Assembly (NCBI GenBank): GCA_003353845.1
Contig: PIVT01000030.1
Location: 1 to 43,468, forward strand
Source of the DNA: Pseudomonadota bacterium
GTDB lineage: Bacteria; Myxococcota_A; UBA9160; JADFDR01
Length of the DNA: 43,468 nt
Direction of reading: 5' to 3'
Shown here: positions 16,852 to 25,527 of the stretch, piece after piece
Layout: each line of letters begins with the position of its first letter
How positions within the stretch are numbered: position 1 is the stretch's first letter
Position numbers and translations under genes: made by a program
Notes under the pieces: generated by a model
Seen by the model: the letters and a program-made list of their open reading frames with translations, nothing else
Told to the model about the DNA's origin: nothing
Database searches by the model: none

Positions 16852-19521
16852 CTAAAATTCATCGATTCGCAGTGGGGGCTTCGTCACACTGGTCTCCGTG
16901 GGCTCGGTCCCCTCAATAAAGGCTTGGAAGTAGCTGTCCTGGCTGTCATCGCCCGCGAGAAGGCCAGTTTTTCTGTCCACACGAGTGAAACTAATCCCCG
17001 GTGGAACCGGGAAATCTCGTTTGGGATAGTTGGGCAGGGCTTGTCCCATAAAGTCGATCCAAATGGGCAGTGCGGCCCCTGCACCCGTTTCGCCCTTGCC
17101 CAGCACCTGGCTGACATCGTGGCCCACCCAAACGCCCGTAGCAATGTCCGGAGAAAAGCCGACGAACCAGGCATCGGCTTGTTGATTGGTGGTCCCGGTC
17201 TTGCCGCCGAGGGGCCGACCCAATCGGAGCGCACGTCGGCCCGTTCCCTCCAAGACGATGGCGCGCACGATATCCGTTGCCAAGTACGCCTCGGTGGCGA
17301 GGATGAGTTGGTCCGGGGGCAATAGCTCCTCGTCGCTACTTTCTTCCCCCTCCGTTTCTGCGACGACGGGCTCGGGTTCTTCGGGTTCAATGAGCAAAGC
17401 GTCACTGGAAGGGTTGGCTGCTTCTTGTGCGGCCAGGAGGGAGGCTTCCAGATTACCCAGCTCTAAATTTTCAAACAACACTTCTCCGTGTCGGTCGGTG
17501 ACGCGGTGGATGAAGCGTGGGATGACACGCTTGCCACCGGCTGGAAACACCGCATAGGCGCGCGTTAACTCGAGCAAGGTAAGGGAGCTGGAACCCAAGG
17601 CCAGGGACAAGTCCCTATCCAAATACGCTTGAATTCCCAGAAGGCGAAGATAATCAACCACGCTATTAATGCCCAAGTCACGGAAGAGTCGAATGGTGGC
17701 TGTGTTATAGGAATGCGCCAGGGAGGAGCGCAAAGTAACGCGCCCGTGGAAATAAGGGGTGTAGTTCTTGGGTTTCCAGATGGAACCGTCTTTATTTTTA
17801 TACACCACGGCAGTGTCATTGATGATAGATGCAGGCGTGTATCCCTGTTGAAAAGCAGAGGCATAGATCAACGGCTTCAGCGCTGATCCCGGTTGGCGCA
17901 GTGCCTGGGTCGCTCGGTTGAACTGATTGGCGTAGTAGTCGTATCCCCCCACCATGGCCAGCACCTGGCCCGTCGCAATCTCGATGGAGAGCAAGGCGCC
18001 CTGAGCGATGGGCACCTGAAAGAAGTCCAAGCGCGCCAGGTTCTCTTCGCCTTCCTCTGCGTCCTCTGGGTCGGGTTTTTCATCGGGATCAGGAGGGAGC
18101 AGGATGAAGTGAGTGACGTCGCCGACCTGCACGATTTCTGAAATGGACCTGACCGGTCTGGGTTTGCGATTGGGGTTCGGTTTGCGAGCCCAACTCACGG
18201 TCTCGAGCTCCAAGGGGTAGGTCAGTTGATGACCGAAACCCACCAGGGCGCGCTGCGCGCTTTCATCGACTTCCAATACGACGCCGGCCAGGGGCTCGCC
18301 CACGGGTAACTCGACAACCAGTGAGGTCGGCTCCTCGTCCGTGCTTTCCTCTGTTTCGTTGGCTGCGAGGTCGGCAGCTGCATCCTGTGGGACATTCTGT
18401 GGGACGGGGGCATCCGCCAGGGAAGGGCTGTCGGCCGCTTCACCCTCGGCGCCGGGTGCGGCGGGCGGCTCTTCGGTTTCTTCGGGCAGCAGGGCATTTT
18501 CAACGCCCAGTTCCAGTAGCGTGATTTCCAGTTCCTCCACGGAAACGGTGCGTTCGGGCCCCCGATAGCCTTGACGGTGGTCCAGCCGCCCCAGTCCCTG
18601 CTTCACAGCGTTGACGGCCGCGCGCTGTAAATCGAGATCCATGCTGGTTTCGATGGTTAATCCACCCTGATTGAGGGCCTGCTCGCCAATGCGATCCACC
18701 AGGTAGCGGCGCACTTCTTCGGTGAAGTAGCGCGAGGGATCGTAATCCAGATATTCGGGTGGGCGGGCCAGAACGGTGGGTTCGATCAAAGCCGCTTCAT
18801 AGGTGGCTTCATCAATAAAATTGCTCTGAAACATCTCGCGCAGGACGTAGACTCGGCGTTCTTCAGCGCGTTTTGGGTTTCGGATGGGTGAATAGTTGGA
18901 CGGAGCTTTGGGCAATCCGGCAATAATGGCGGCTTGGGACACCGTGATTTCACTCAGCTCTGTGCCAAAGTAACGCCGGGTGGCTTCGCTGACCCCGTAG
19001 GATCCACTGCCCAAATAGATCTGATTCAAGTAAAGGTAGAGGATGTCTTCTTTGGATAGATTTTCTTCCATGCGCCGTGCCAGCAGCATCTCTTTGATTT
19101 TTCGGGTGTAACTTTTCTCGGAGCCCACCAGGCTTTTGGCCACCTGCTGTGTAATGGTGCTTCCGCCCTGTACCTTGTGCCCCGCGCGGAAATTGACCCA
19201 GGCCGCTCGCAAAATGGAGACGTAATCCAATCCGGAATGCTGGAAGAAAGTTCCGTCCTCACCGGCCACAAAGGCGTAAACCACGTGTTCGGGTATTTCA
19301 TCGTAGGGGGCGAGGCGGCGGCGTTCCTCGAAATACTCGCCAATGGGCCTGCCCTGGCGATCGTAGACCACGCTGGTTAGAAAGGGCTCGTAGTCCTCTG
19401 GGGCCCGGTAATCGGGGAGGCCTCGCACGAAGGTGGCGTGAAAACCCAGTGCAAATAGTGCAATGTTTGCCGTAATGACGATCAGGGTGATGTACAAACG
19501 GCGGGACCGCAATAAACTCAT
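16852..19521 (-). CDS. mrcA: Penicillin-binding protein 1A (bifunctional class A PBP)
   Basis: PBP1A polymerises glycan strands and cross-links peptides in the periplasm. The 889-residue protein has an N-terminal membrane anchor (residues about 10-30), a GT51 glycosyltransferase domain (Glu88 in VAGEDGTFFQHSGLDY; GGSTITQQVAKSL), an OB-like insert, and a transpeptidase domain with the SxxK motif near 546-549 (RQPGSALKPL), a SYN motif (SLAHSYNTATIR) and KTGTT near 773. Two strongly acidic low-complexity inserts are unusual: about residues 340-407 and about 694-744. The ATG follows GGAGAAACC. It is divergent from gshB, 86 bases between the starts. Confidence 0.95.
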   Translation of the reverse strand: MSLLRSRRLYITLIVITANIALFALGFHATFVRGLPDYRAPEDYEPFLTSVVYDRQGRPIGEYFEERRRLAPYDEIPEHVVYAFVAGEDGTFFQHSGLDYVSILRAAWVNFRAGHKVQGGSTITQQVAKSLVGSEKSYTRKIKEMLLARRMEENLSKEDILYLYLNQIYLGSGSYGVSEATRRYFGTELSEITVSQAAIIAGLPKAPSNYSPIRNPKRAEERRVYVLREMFQSNFIDEATYEAALIEPTVLARPPEYLDYDPSRYFTEEVRRYLVDRIGEQALNQGGLTIETSMDLDLQRAAVNAVKQGLGRLDHRQGYRGPERTVSVEELEITLLELGVENALLPEETEEPPAAPGAEGEAADSPSLADAPVPQNVPQDAAADLAANETEESTDEEPTSLVVELPVGEPLAGVVLEVDESAQRALVGFGHQLTYPLELETVSWARKPNPNRKPRPVRSISEIVQVGDVTHFILLPPDPDEKPDPEDAEEGEENLARLDFFQVPIAQGALLSIEIATGQVLAMVGGYDYYANQFNRATQALRQPGSALKPLIYASAFQQGYTPASIINDTAVVYKNKDGSIWKPKNYTPYFHGRVTLRSSLAHSYNTATIRLFRDLGINSVVDYLRLLGIQAYLDRDLSLALGSSSLTLLELTRAYAVFPAGGKRVIPRFIHRVTDRHGEVLFENLELGNLEASLLAAQEAANPSSDALLIEPEEPEPVVAETEGEESSDEELLPPDQLILATEAYLATDIVRAIVLEGTGRRALRLGRPLGGKTGTTNQQADAWFVGFSPDIATGVWVGHDVSQVLGKGETGAGAALPIWIDFMGQALPNYPKRDFPVPPGISFTRVDRKTGLLAGDDSQDSYFQAFIEGTEPTETSVTKPPLRIDEF

Positions 19522-19607
19522 GGTTTCTCCGAGACCTTCCTGCTGACCCTAGCTGAGGCCTGATGTCCGGCGCTACCGCTCACGGTTCGAAACCGAGGAA
19601 CACAAGC

Positions 19608-20564
19608 ATGACCCCCAGATCACTGACTTTCGCTTTTGTCATGGACCCTATTGAGGATCTCGACATTGAAGCGGACACCACCTTCGTGCTGATGCTGGAA
19701 GCACAGCGTCGCGGCCATCGCGTGCTGACTCTCCATCCCACCGATTTGGGTGTCCAAGAGGGCAAGGTGGTTGCTCAAGCACGCGAGGTTAGCTTGCAAC
19801 GCGTGGCAGGTCAGCATGCCAAGCTGGGAGCTGCGCGCAAGGTTGTCTTTGACGATGAGGTGGATGTCGCTTTCCAGCGCAAAGACCCACCGGTGGATAC
19901 CGCCTATGTGACAGCGACCCAGATTTTGGCCCTGTGTAAGAAAACGCAGGTATTGAATCGGCCCGAAGCCGTCATTGCTTGTAATGAAAAGCTTTTCACC
20001 ATTCTGTTCGCGGATCTTATGCCGGCGACCTTGGTGACGCGTGACATCTCGTCGCTACGTGAGTTTATGAGCCACCTGGGAGGGGAGATGATCCTCAAAC
20101 CGCTGCACGGAAAAGGTGGAGAGGGTGTTTTCCACGTGCACGGGGAAGATCGAAACCTCGCCGCGTTGTTAGAACTCGCGACGCAGTACGGCCAAGATTG
20201 GGCCATGGCCCAGGAATACCTTCCCGCCATACGCCAGGGCGACAAACGCATTCTACTTGTCGATGGTGAACCCATCGGAGCGGTCTTGCGCGTTCCTGCA
20301 GCAGGGGAGACACGAGCCAACCTTCACGTCGGTGGCCGTGCGGTGAAGAGCAGCCTCGATGCCGACGATATTCGTATCGTGGAAACTCTCGGCCCGGTGC
20401 TCAAGCAAGAGGGATTGTTTTTTGTCGGTATCGATGTGATCGGTGGCAAGTTGACCGAGATCAATGTAACCAGCCCCACGGGCATTCAAGAGATCAATGC
20501 CCTGGAAGGTGGAACCTTGGAGACGCTTGTGATTGAAGCTGCGGAGAAACGAGTGAATGGCTGA
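19608..20564 (+). CDS. gshB: Glutathione synthetase
   Basis: GshB joins gamma-glutamylcysteine and glycine using ATP. The 318-residue product (E. coli 315) begins MTPRSLTFAFVMDPIEDLDIEADTT, the family N-terminus, and shows the ATP-grasp motifs: KPLHGKGGEGVFHV (phosphate-binding loop), MAQEYLPAIRQGDKRILLVDGEPIGAVLR, GGRAVKSSLDADD, and FFVGIDVIGGKLTEINVTSPTGIQEI (Mg2+ ligands). ATG 19608 is chosen because GAGGA lies 9 bases upstream and the protein then matches family length; the frame is open from 19563. Its end overlaps the start of the sigma-54 regulator by 8 bases. No gshA is seen in the window. Confidence 0.96.
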   Translation: MTPRSLTFAFVMDPIEDLDIEADTTFVLMLEAQRRGHRVLTLHPTDLGVQEGKVVAQAREVSLQRVAGQHAKLGAARKVVFDDEVDVAFQRKDPPVDTAYVTATQILALCKKTQVLNRPEAVIACNEKLFTILFADLMPATLVTRDISSLREFMSHLGGEMILKPLHGKGGEGVFHVHGEDRNLAALLELATQYGQDWAMAQEYLPAIRQGDKRILLVDGEPIGAVLRVPAAGETRANLHVGGRAVKSSLDADDIRIVETLGPVLKQEGLFFVGIDVIGGKLTEINVTSPTGIQEINALEGGTLETLVIEAAEKRVNG

Positions 20565-22062
20565 GTCCTCTTCTCCTCCTCCTGTTGATGCCGAGGTCGC
20601 GGTGAGCGAATCCTGGCCCGGTGAGAACCAAGTGAGCAGCGCAGCCTTGGGTGTTCTGCTCGTCGATGATGAGCCCGCCGTCTTGGAGTCTTTGGAGATG
20701 ACCCTTGAGGAGGGTTGTCAGGTGTTTACTGCGACAACCGGCGAAGAGGCCCTGGCTGTTTTTGATGCCCAAGACATCGCTTTGGTGATTTCCGATCAGC
20801 GTCTGCCAGGCATGAGTGGCGCAGATTTTTTGACCGAGGTGTACACACGAAACCCCGACTGCATTCGCTTGATGTTGACGGGCTATGCTGATTTAAGTGC
20901 CATCATGCGCGCCGTTAATGAAGGGCATGTTTATAGCTATATCTCGAAACCCTGGGATCCCGATTCCTTGCGAATCACGGTGCGTCACGCCTTGGACAGT
21001 TATCGGCTGAACCAGGAAAACAAGCGCTTAACCCATGCCCTGAGCGAAGCCAATACAAAGCTAGAGCAAGAAAATCTTTATCTGCGTCGCGAGGTCGAAG
21101 GTCGCTATTCCTTTGATGCCATTATTGGCTCCAGTCCGGCCATGGAACGCGTATTTGAAATCCTGGAGAAAGTGGCCCAGACCGATGCCACCGTCTTGGT
21201 GACTGGAGACACGGGTACGGGAAAGGAACTTATTGCACGCGCCGTACACTACAGCGGTTCACGCAAGCCACGTCCTTTCGTTGCACAGAACTGTGGTGCC
21301 TTGCCCGAGACCTTATTGGAAAGTGAACTCTTCGGGCACAAGCGCGGTTCCTTTACGGGCGCACACTCTGACAAGAAAGGCCTCTTTGAGTTGGCCAACC
21401 AAGGCACCGTATTTTTAGACGAGATCGGTGAGACGGGTCCAAGTATGCAAGTGCGCTTGCTGCGCGTATTACAGGAGGGTGAAATTCGACCCCTGGGTAC
21501 AGCGGAAACCCATTCAGTAGATGTGCGCATCGTCGCAGCCACCAATCGTGATTTGCAAAAAGAAGTGGAAGAAGGTCGGTTCCGCGAAGATCTTTTTTAT
21601 CGTCTGCGTGTTGTCGAGATTCATGTGCCTGCTTTGTCCGAACGTCGAGATGACATTCCCGAACTGGCCCATTTTTTCCTGGACCGGGCCAATGAAAAAA
21701 TGGGCCGCACAATCCAAGGCTTTACCAATGGAGCCATGGACCGATTGGTGGCACACACCTGGAAGGGCAATGTGCGCGAGTTGGAAAATGAAATCGAACG
21801 TGTCGTGGCCCTGGCTGGAGATGCCGAGCGTGTTGCCGTCGATATGCTTTCAGAACATGTGAGCGGAATGCAGCCCGGGGAAAATGCAGCGCCTGGGGAT
21901 GTGCCCGGCGGAAATTTATCAGCTGCAGTCGACCAATTAAAACGTGGGATGATTCGGAACGCCTTGGAAGAAACGGGCAATAAGAGCCGTGCCGCTGAAA
22001 GCTTGGGGATGCCGCGTCAATCCTTGCAAAAAATGATGAAGCGATTGAAGATGGAAGAATAA
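20557..22062 (+). CDS. NtrC-family sigma-54-dependent response regulator
   Basis: The 501-residue protein has a receiver domain (Asp37/Asp38, phospho-acceptor Asp80 in LVISDQRLPGMSG, Lys131 in YISKPW), a linker helix (SYRLNQENKRLTHAL), a sigma-54 AAA+ domain (Walker A GDTGTGKE; ESELFGHKRGSFTGA, a GSFTGA form of the sigma-54 contact loop; Walker B TVFLDEIGE; RLRVVEIHVPAL) and a C-terminal Fis-type helix-turn-helix (NKSRAAESLGMPRQSLQKMMKRL). The receiver with YADLSAIMRAVNEG and YSYISKPWD is the HupR/HoxA-like subtype. It starts inside the 3' end of gshB (8-base overlap) and is therefore co-expressed with glutathione synthesis. The histidine kinase at 15515-16780 is a candidate partner. Confidence 0.94.
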   Translation: MAESSSPPPVDAEVAVSESWPGENQVSSAALGVLLVDDEPAVLESLEMTLEEGCQVFTATTGEEALAVFDAQDIALVISDQRLPGMSGADFLTEVYTRNPDCIRLMLTGYADLSAIMRAVNEGHVYSYISKPWDPDSLRITVRHALDSYRLNQENKRLTHALSEANTKLEQENLYLRREVEGRYSFDAIIGSSPAMERVFEILEKVAQTDATVLVTGDTGTGKELIARAVHYSGSRKPRPFVAQNCGALPETLLESELFGHKRGSFTGAHSDKKGLFELANQGTVFLDEIGETGPSMQVRLLRVLQEGEIRPLGTAETHSVDVRIVAATNRDLQKEVEEGRFREDLFYRLRVVEIHVPALSERRDDIPELAHFFLDRANEKMGRTIQGFTNGAMDRLVAHTWKGNVRELENEIERVVALAGDAERVAVDMLSEHVSGMQPGENAAPGDVPGGNLSAAVDQLKRGMIRNALEETGNKSRAAESLGMPRQSLQKMMKRLKMEE

Positions 22063-22083
22063 ACAACACGAGGTGTGAAACTC

Positions 22084-22632
22084 ATGGAAACCCTGGTCAC
22101 GACAAGCTTTGCTTCACCCCTTGGCCCTTTGCGTTTAATTGCAAGTGATCGCGGCATTCTCTGGCTGCGCTTGCCCCATCAGAACAACCGACAATCTTTG
22201 GACGAAGCAAAGAGTTGGTGCGCGAAAAATTTGCCCGACAGCCTGCTGCGGCAGGACCCACAGGCGGATTGCCTCTCGGAGGCGCGTGGCCAATTGCTTG
22301 AGTTCTTACAGGGCGAACGAACGAACTTCTCCACGCCTTTGGATTTGCGATGCACCCCGTTCCAGCGCGCCGTCTATGAGGTGTTGGAATCGATCCCCTA
22401 CGCCTCGGTCTTATCTTACGGACAGGTGGCAGCGAAGTTGGGCAAGCCCCATGCCTCACGGGCCGTGGGCAACGCTTGTGGTGCCAACCCACTGGCCCTT
22501 TTCATTCCCTGCCATCGGGTTGTGGCGAGCGGTGGTGGTTTGGGTGGGTTTACCGGAGGCTTGAGCTTGAAGCGAAAGCTCTTGGCCTTAGAGCGCAAGG
22601 CATTGGGCGCACCGGCCCAACACCTCGGCTAA
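22084..22632 (+). CDS. ogt: Methylated-DNA-[protein]-cysteine S-methyltransferase
   Basis: This repairs O6-methylguanine by transferring the methyl group to its own cysteine. The active site IPCHRVV carries Cys143. The helix-turn-helix with its arginine finger is readable as YASVLSYGQVAAKLGKPHASRAVGNACGANP. The final GGLGGFTGGLSLKRKLLALE matches the family. ATG 22084 is preferred over GTG 22075 since GAGGT lies 9 bases before the ATG but abuts the GTG. At 182 residues it is of Ogt length, with no AdaA domain. It follows the sigma-54 regulator by 21 bases, likely in the same transcript, and its stop lies in a terminator loop. Confidence 0.93.
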   Translation: METLVTTSFASPLGPLRLIASDRGILWLRLPHQNNRQSLDEAKSWCAKNLPDSLLRQDPQADCLSEARGQLLEFLQGERTNFSTPLDLRCTPFQRAVYEVLESIPYASVLSYGQVAAKLGKPHASRAVGNACGANPLALFIPCHRVVASGGGLGGFTGGLSLKRKLLALERKALGAPAQHLG

Positions 22633-22643
22633 AGCCGAGTTTT
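22624..22643 (+). terminator. Short intrinsic terminator containing the ogt stop codon
   Basis: CTCGGC (22624-22629) pairs with GCCGAG (22634-22639), loop TAAA, followed by TTTT. The loop contains the ogt TAA stop (22630-22632). It ends the gshB-regulator-ogt transcript just before the convergent PLP-enzyme gene. Confidence 0.6.
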
Positions 22644-22654
22644 AAAAGCTTCGC

Positions 22655-23845
22655 CTAAACCTTCGCCAGAGCCTGCTCTAAATCCGCCAACAGATCATCG
22701 ACATCTTCGATGCCACAGGACAGACGCACGAGGGAATCGGTAATCCCATAGGCCTGTCTTTCTTCGGGCGTCTTGTCCCAGTAGGACATGGTCACCGGCA
22801 TTTCGATGAGTGCTTCGGTGCCGCCCAGGCTGGGCCCGATGTAGGGAAGCTGGCAGGCATCCACAAAGCGCATGGTGCCTTCTAAGTCCGACTCCAACTC
22901 GAAGGTGACCACGCCGCCAAAACCCTGCATGAGTTTCGTGGCAATGGCGTGATCGGGATGACTTTCGAGGCCGGGGTAAAACACCTTGCGCACATGCGGG
23001 TGTCCCTGAAGCCAGCTGGCGATTTTCAACCCGCTTTCATTGTGGCGCTGCATGCGCAGACCCAAGGTCTTCATGCCGCGCAACAAGAGATAGGCATTCT
23101 GCGGGCTAGTGATGCCTCCCAGCACGCCCACGGCGTCGCGCAAACCCTGGATATCTTCCTTGGAGCCTGTCGCGGCACCCGCCAGGAGATCGTTGTGACC
23201 GCCGAGGTACTTGGTGGCACTGTGAATGACGATGTCAGCGCCATCTTCCAAGGCGCGGTAGTTCACCGGCGTGGCAAAGGTGCTGTCCACAATCACCTTC
23301 ACGTTTCTCGCATGACAAATTCGAGTGACCTCGGGGATGTCCATGACGCGCAGGTAAGGGTTGGTGGGCAGCTCCGTGAAGAACAAAGTGGTGTCATCGC
23401 GCAGCGCATTTTTCAAAGCGGGTAAATCCGACGGTGGAATCACCGTGGTCTCCACGCCCATCTTCACTAAATAATCCGTGCAGAACTGTCGCGTGCGTCG
23501 ATAACAATCACTGGTGACGACCAGGTGCCCATCCTTGGGCAATAGGGCAAAGAAAGCCGTAGTGGCCGCACACATGCCAGAAGCAAAGAGCACGGCCTCT
23601 TCGCCGTTCTCCAAGGCCGCCAACTTCTCTTCGGCGGCGCGCCAGGTGGGGTTGCCATAGCGACCATACTCATCGCGCTGCTTGCGACCCTCTTGATACT
23701 CGATGACCTCGGCGGAGTTCTTGAACCAATAGGTCGAGGTTTGGTGAATGGGTGTCGTTATGGAATCTGATTGGGGATTGTTTCGTTCCCCAGCGTGAAC
23801 AGACTGCGTGGACTTACCCGCTGAATCGGAGATACGACGGCTCAT
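22655..23845 (-). CDS. metB: Cystathionine gamma-synthase / trans-sulfuration PLP enzyme
   Basis: The 396-residue protein belongs to the Cys/Met-metabolism PLP family. The PLP lysine is Lys212 in HSATKYLGGHNDLLAG, the Schiff-base region is preceded by VDSTFATPVNYRALEDGADIV, and YGRYGNPTWRAAEEKLAALE (59-78) supplies the phosphate-binding tyrosine region. Motifs such as FFTELPTNPYLRV and the C-terminal YIGPSLGGTEALIEMP suit cystathionine gamma-synthase; O-succinyl- or O-acetylhomoserine sulfhydrylase or cystathionine beta-lyase cannot be excluded by eye. GAGAGAG precedes the ATG. A promoter and a structured leader lie upstream (see 23874-24002), suggesting regulation at the RNA level. Confidence 0.87.
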   Translation of the reverse strand: MSRRISDSAGKSTQSVHAGERNNPQSDSITTPIHQTSTYWFKNSAEVIEYQEGRKQRDEYGRYGNPTWRAAEEKLAALENGEEAVLFASGMCAATTAFFALLPKDGHLVVTSDCYRRTRQFCTDYLVKMGVETTVIPPSDLPALKNALRDDTTLFFTELPTNPYLRVMDIPEVTRICHARNVKVIVDSTFATPVNYRALEDGADIVIHSATKYLGGHNDLLAGAATGSKEDIQGLRDAVGVLGGITSPQNAYLLLRGMKTLGLRMQRHNESGLKIASWLQGHPHVRKVFYPGLESHPDHAIATKLMQGFGGVVTFELESDLEGTMRFVDACQLPYIGPSLGGTEALIEMPVTMSYWDKTPEERQAYGITDSLVRLSCGIEDVDDLLADLEQALAKV

Positions 23846-23873
23846 AGTTACTCTCTCTCGATGCTCTTATCGG

Positions 23874-23938
23874 GGCGCTTAGCACCATGGGTTGGGAAAC
23901 CCATGGGCGGGAAAAGAATTCGGAGGGGGGCAAGCGCC
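23874..23938 (-). promoter_or_regulatory. Structured 5' leader of the trans-sulfuration gene (unassigned)
   Basis: In the leader RNA an outer 7-base helix (GGCGCTT pairing with AAGCGCC) encloses a perfect 9-base hairpin with a 4-base loop (23885-23906). Just after it come GGTGCTAA (overlapping the helix) and GATAAGAG, which recall the 3' half of SAM-I riboswitches, but the expected GAGGGA-type 5' half is missing, so it is not a clear known riboswitch. Position upstream of a methionine-pathway gene makes a regulatory role plausible. Confidence 0.4.
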
Positions 23939-23972
23939 AGAAATCGCCCATGTAAACCGAATCCGAGTCGAC

Positions 23973-24002
23973 AGCCTACGCTAGGTGCCGGGGGCTCGTC
24001 AA
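23973..24002 (-). promoter_or_regulatory. metB: Candidate sigma-70 promoter of the trans-sulfuration gene
   Basis: On the minus strand TTGACG (24002-23997; 5 of 6) is followed after 18 bases by TAGGCT (23978-23973; keeps T1, A2 and T6). Transcription would start near 23966 and give a leader of about 120 bases containing the hairpins. Confidence 0.45.
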
Positions 24003-24066
24003 GCATTGCACCCATTGAGATACCCATGAGGAGGCCGCAGCGGCAAGTAGAGCTGAAATCGGGCGT

Positions 24067-24684
24067 TTAGCTGGAGGCGCGGTTGCGGTACAGGCTGCCA
24101 TCGACAGCTGCGCGCATGGCGGCTTCGTCGAGATGGCCGCCCAGGAAGGCGTTGACCTTGCTCGCTGTGCCGATGGCGTCCTCGATAGTGGCCTTGTAGT
24201 GCACTTCGATGAGCTCGAAGTTCGGACGGGCTTTGCACAGCAAGCGCGTGCGCACAATGTCATTGCGATAGGCCTCTTTCATGGCTTCTTCTTCGGCGGA
24301 GGCATCGGTGGTACCCAAGCGATCAATCATCTTATTCTGGCTGGTGATGACCTCGCTCAGGTCGCGGCGCATAAAAATGACTCGGTAGTCGTTGTCGTCG
24401 GGCAAGTCTTTGATCAGGAAGGAGATCACCTTCAAGGCCTCGCCGCGGCCTTGGCGGATGTAGCTCTTGTCCGTTTCCTTTTCGAGATCCTTGATGCGCT
24501 CGTATTCGAAGTAGCCCTTGGGGTTGTCGATGTCGGCCCCACGCTCGCTATCGGTCATGATGGGAATGCCACCAGCTTCGAGCATTTTCATCATCATGGA
24601 GGTACCTGAGCGCGGCAAGCCGCTCACAATCACCAAGGGTGCCCCTTGCTTGCGTCGGAATTTTTGTCGGAGTGCTTTGAACAT
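24067..24684 (-). CDS. Small P-loop sulfotransferase-family protein
   Basis: The 205-residue protein starts with a short basic stretch and then VIVSGLPRSGTSMMMKMLEAGG (from residue 18), the 5'-phosphosulfate-binding loop of PAPS-dependent sulfotransferases. YRVIFMRRDLSEVITSQNKM matches the 3'-phosphate-binding motif. It lacks the C-terminal part of typical 280-residue sulfotransferases, so either it is a minimal form or it is a sulfotransferase-like P-loop protein with another job. It is the last gene of the AlkP operon; its ATG immediately follows the stop of the membrane-protein gene with no gap, showing tight coupling. Acceptor unknown. Confidence 0.8.
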   Translation of the reverse strand: MFKALRQKFRRKQGAPLVIVSGLPRSGTSMMMKMLEAGGIPIMTDSERGADIDNPKGYFEYERIKDLEKETDKSYIRQGRGEALKVISFLIKDLPDDNDYRVIFMRRDLSEVITSQNKMIDRLGTTDASAEEEAMKEAYRNDIVRTRLLCKARPNFELIEVHYKATIEDAIGTASKVNAFLGGHLDEAAMRAAVDGSLYRNRASS

Positions 24685-25503
24685 CTATAAAGTCACCCCG
24701 AACACGTCTTTTAATGCGATCCCAGCGGCCATGGACAAGACCATGGTCCAAAGTAAGATGCCCAGCTCACCGTCGGGCAGGTAGGCGAGGGGGCGCGTGT
24801 GTCCCTTCCACTCGATGGCGAGCACCGGGGAGTGCGCGGGAATGGCCTCTTCGCCGGGATACAGGAGTGCTTCCCAGCTGCGCAATCGCTTGACCGGAAT
24901 TTTTCGATGATCCCCGCCCACGGCCCAGGCCTTTTCGAAACGCTCTTCTCCCACATCCACGGTTAATACGTGATCGCCCGCACGGTCGGCACGCAGGCGC
25001 CAGAAGACCTGGCCGTCGGCGGTGCGCACCATGGGAGCATCGAGGGAAACGCCGTCCGGGGTCTGTAAGGAGACATCGCGCGAAGACACGCCCGCTGCTG
25101 GATCGAGACGCAGTTGCAGTACTTCTACGCTGCCGGGTGGTGAAGGCTCATAACCGTAGTGGGCGACGAGCTGCACCATGACGGCCACCATGGGCAATAG
25201 CATCACGGCCATGGGCATCATGTTGTGGCCCACGTAGATGAAGTTTTTCAGCACAATCAAACCGGTGGATTTCAACACCTGCAACAAGTCATCACGGAAC
25301 AGGCGGATTTCCAATAAGTGCATGCTGATCTGCGTTTTGACGCGCGTAATCGCCGCCTGATTGGAAGCGACTTTGTACACCTGCAGCGCACCGATCCCCA
25401 TGATCACCGGCCAGAACAGGAGATCAAAGTAAATGAACTCGTGCCCGAAGGGGGTCAGCAAGAAATCGAAGATCGCACTCGCGATGTTGTTGTAAGCCTG
25501 CAT
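24685..25503 (-). CDS. Membrane protein with Oxa1/EMC3-like layout, function unknown
   Basis: The 272-residue protein has a transmembrane segment (about residues 25-45), a helical, charged, probably cytoplasmic hairpin (about 46-90), a second hydrophobic segment (about 92-115, MMPMAVMLLPMVAVMVQLVA), a beta-rich, probably periplasmic domain (about 120-245) and a C-terminal transmembrane segment (about 247-268). A first helix, cytoplasmic coiled hairpin and further helices is the plan of Oxa1-superfamily proteins such as EMC3 (DUF106). The resemblance is by layout only and weak. It lies between the RHH-like gene and the sulfotransferase gene in one operon, so it may insert or hold one of the exported AlkP proteins. 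I do not recognise the family with certainty. Confidence 0.65.
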   Translation of the reverse strand: MQAYNNIASAIFDFLLTPFGHEFIYFDLLFWPVIMGIGALQVYKVASNQAAITRVKTQISMHLLEIRLFRDDLLQVLKSTGLIVLKNFIYVGHNMMPMAVMLLPMVAVMVQLVAHYGYEPSPPGSVEVLQLRLDPAAGVSSRDVSLQTPDGVSLDAPMVRTADGQVFWRLRADRAGDHVLTVDVGEERFEKAWAVGGDHRKIPVKRLRSWEALLYPGEEAIPAHSPVLAIEWKGHTRPLAYLPDGELGILLWTMVLSMAAGIALKDVFGVTL

Positions 25504-25527
25504 TTAAATCCGTCTCAGTCGCGCTCG

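Noticed and set aside
23846-23960. SAM-I riboswitch before metB
   Set aside because: GGTGCTAA and GATAAGAG fit, but no GAGGGA-type 5' half or kink-turn region is present; kept only as an unassigned structured leader.
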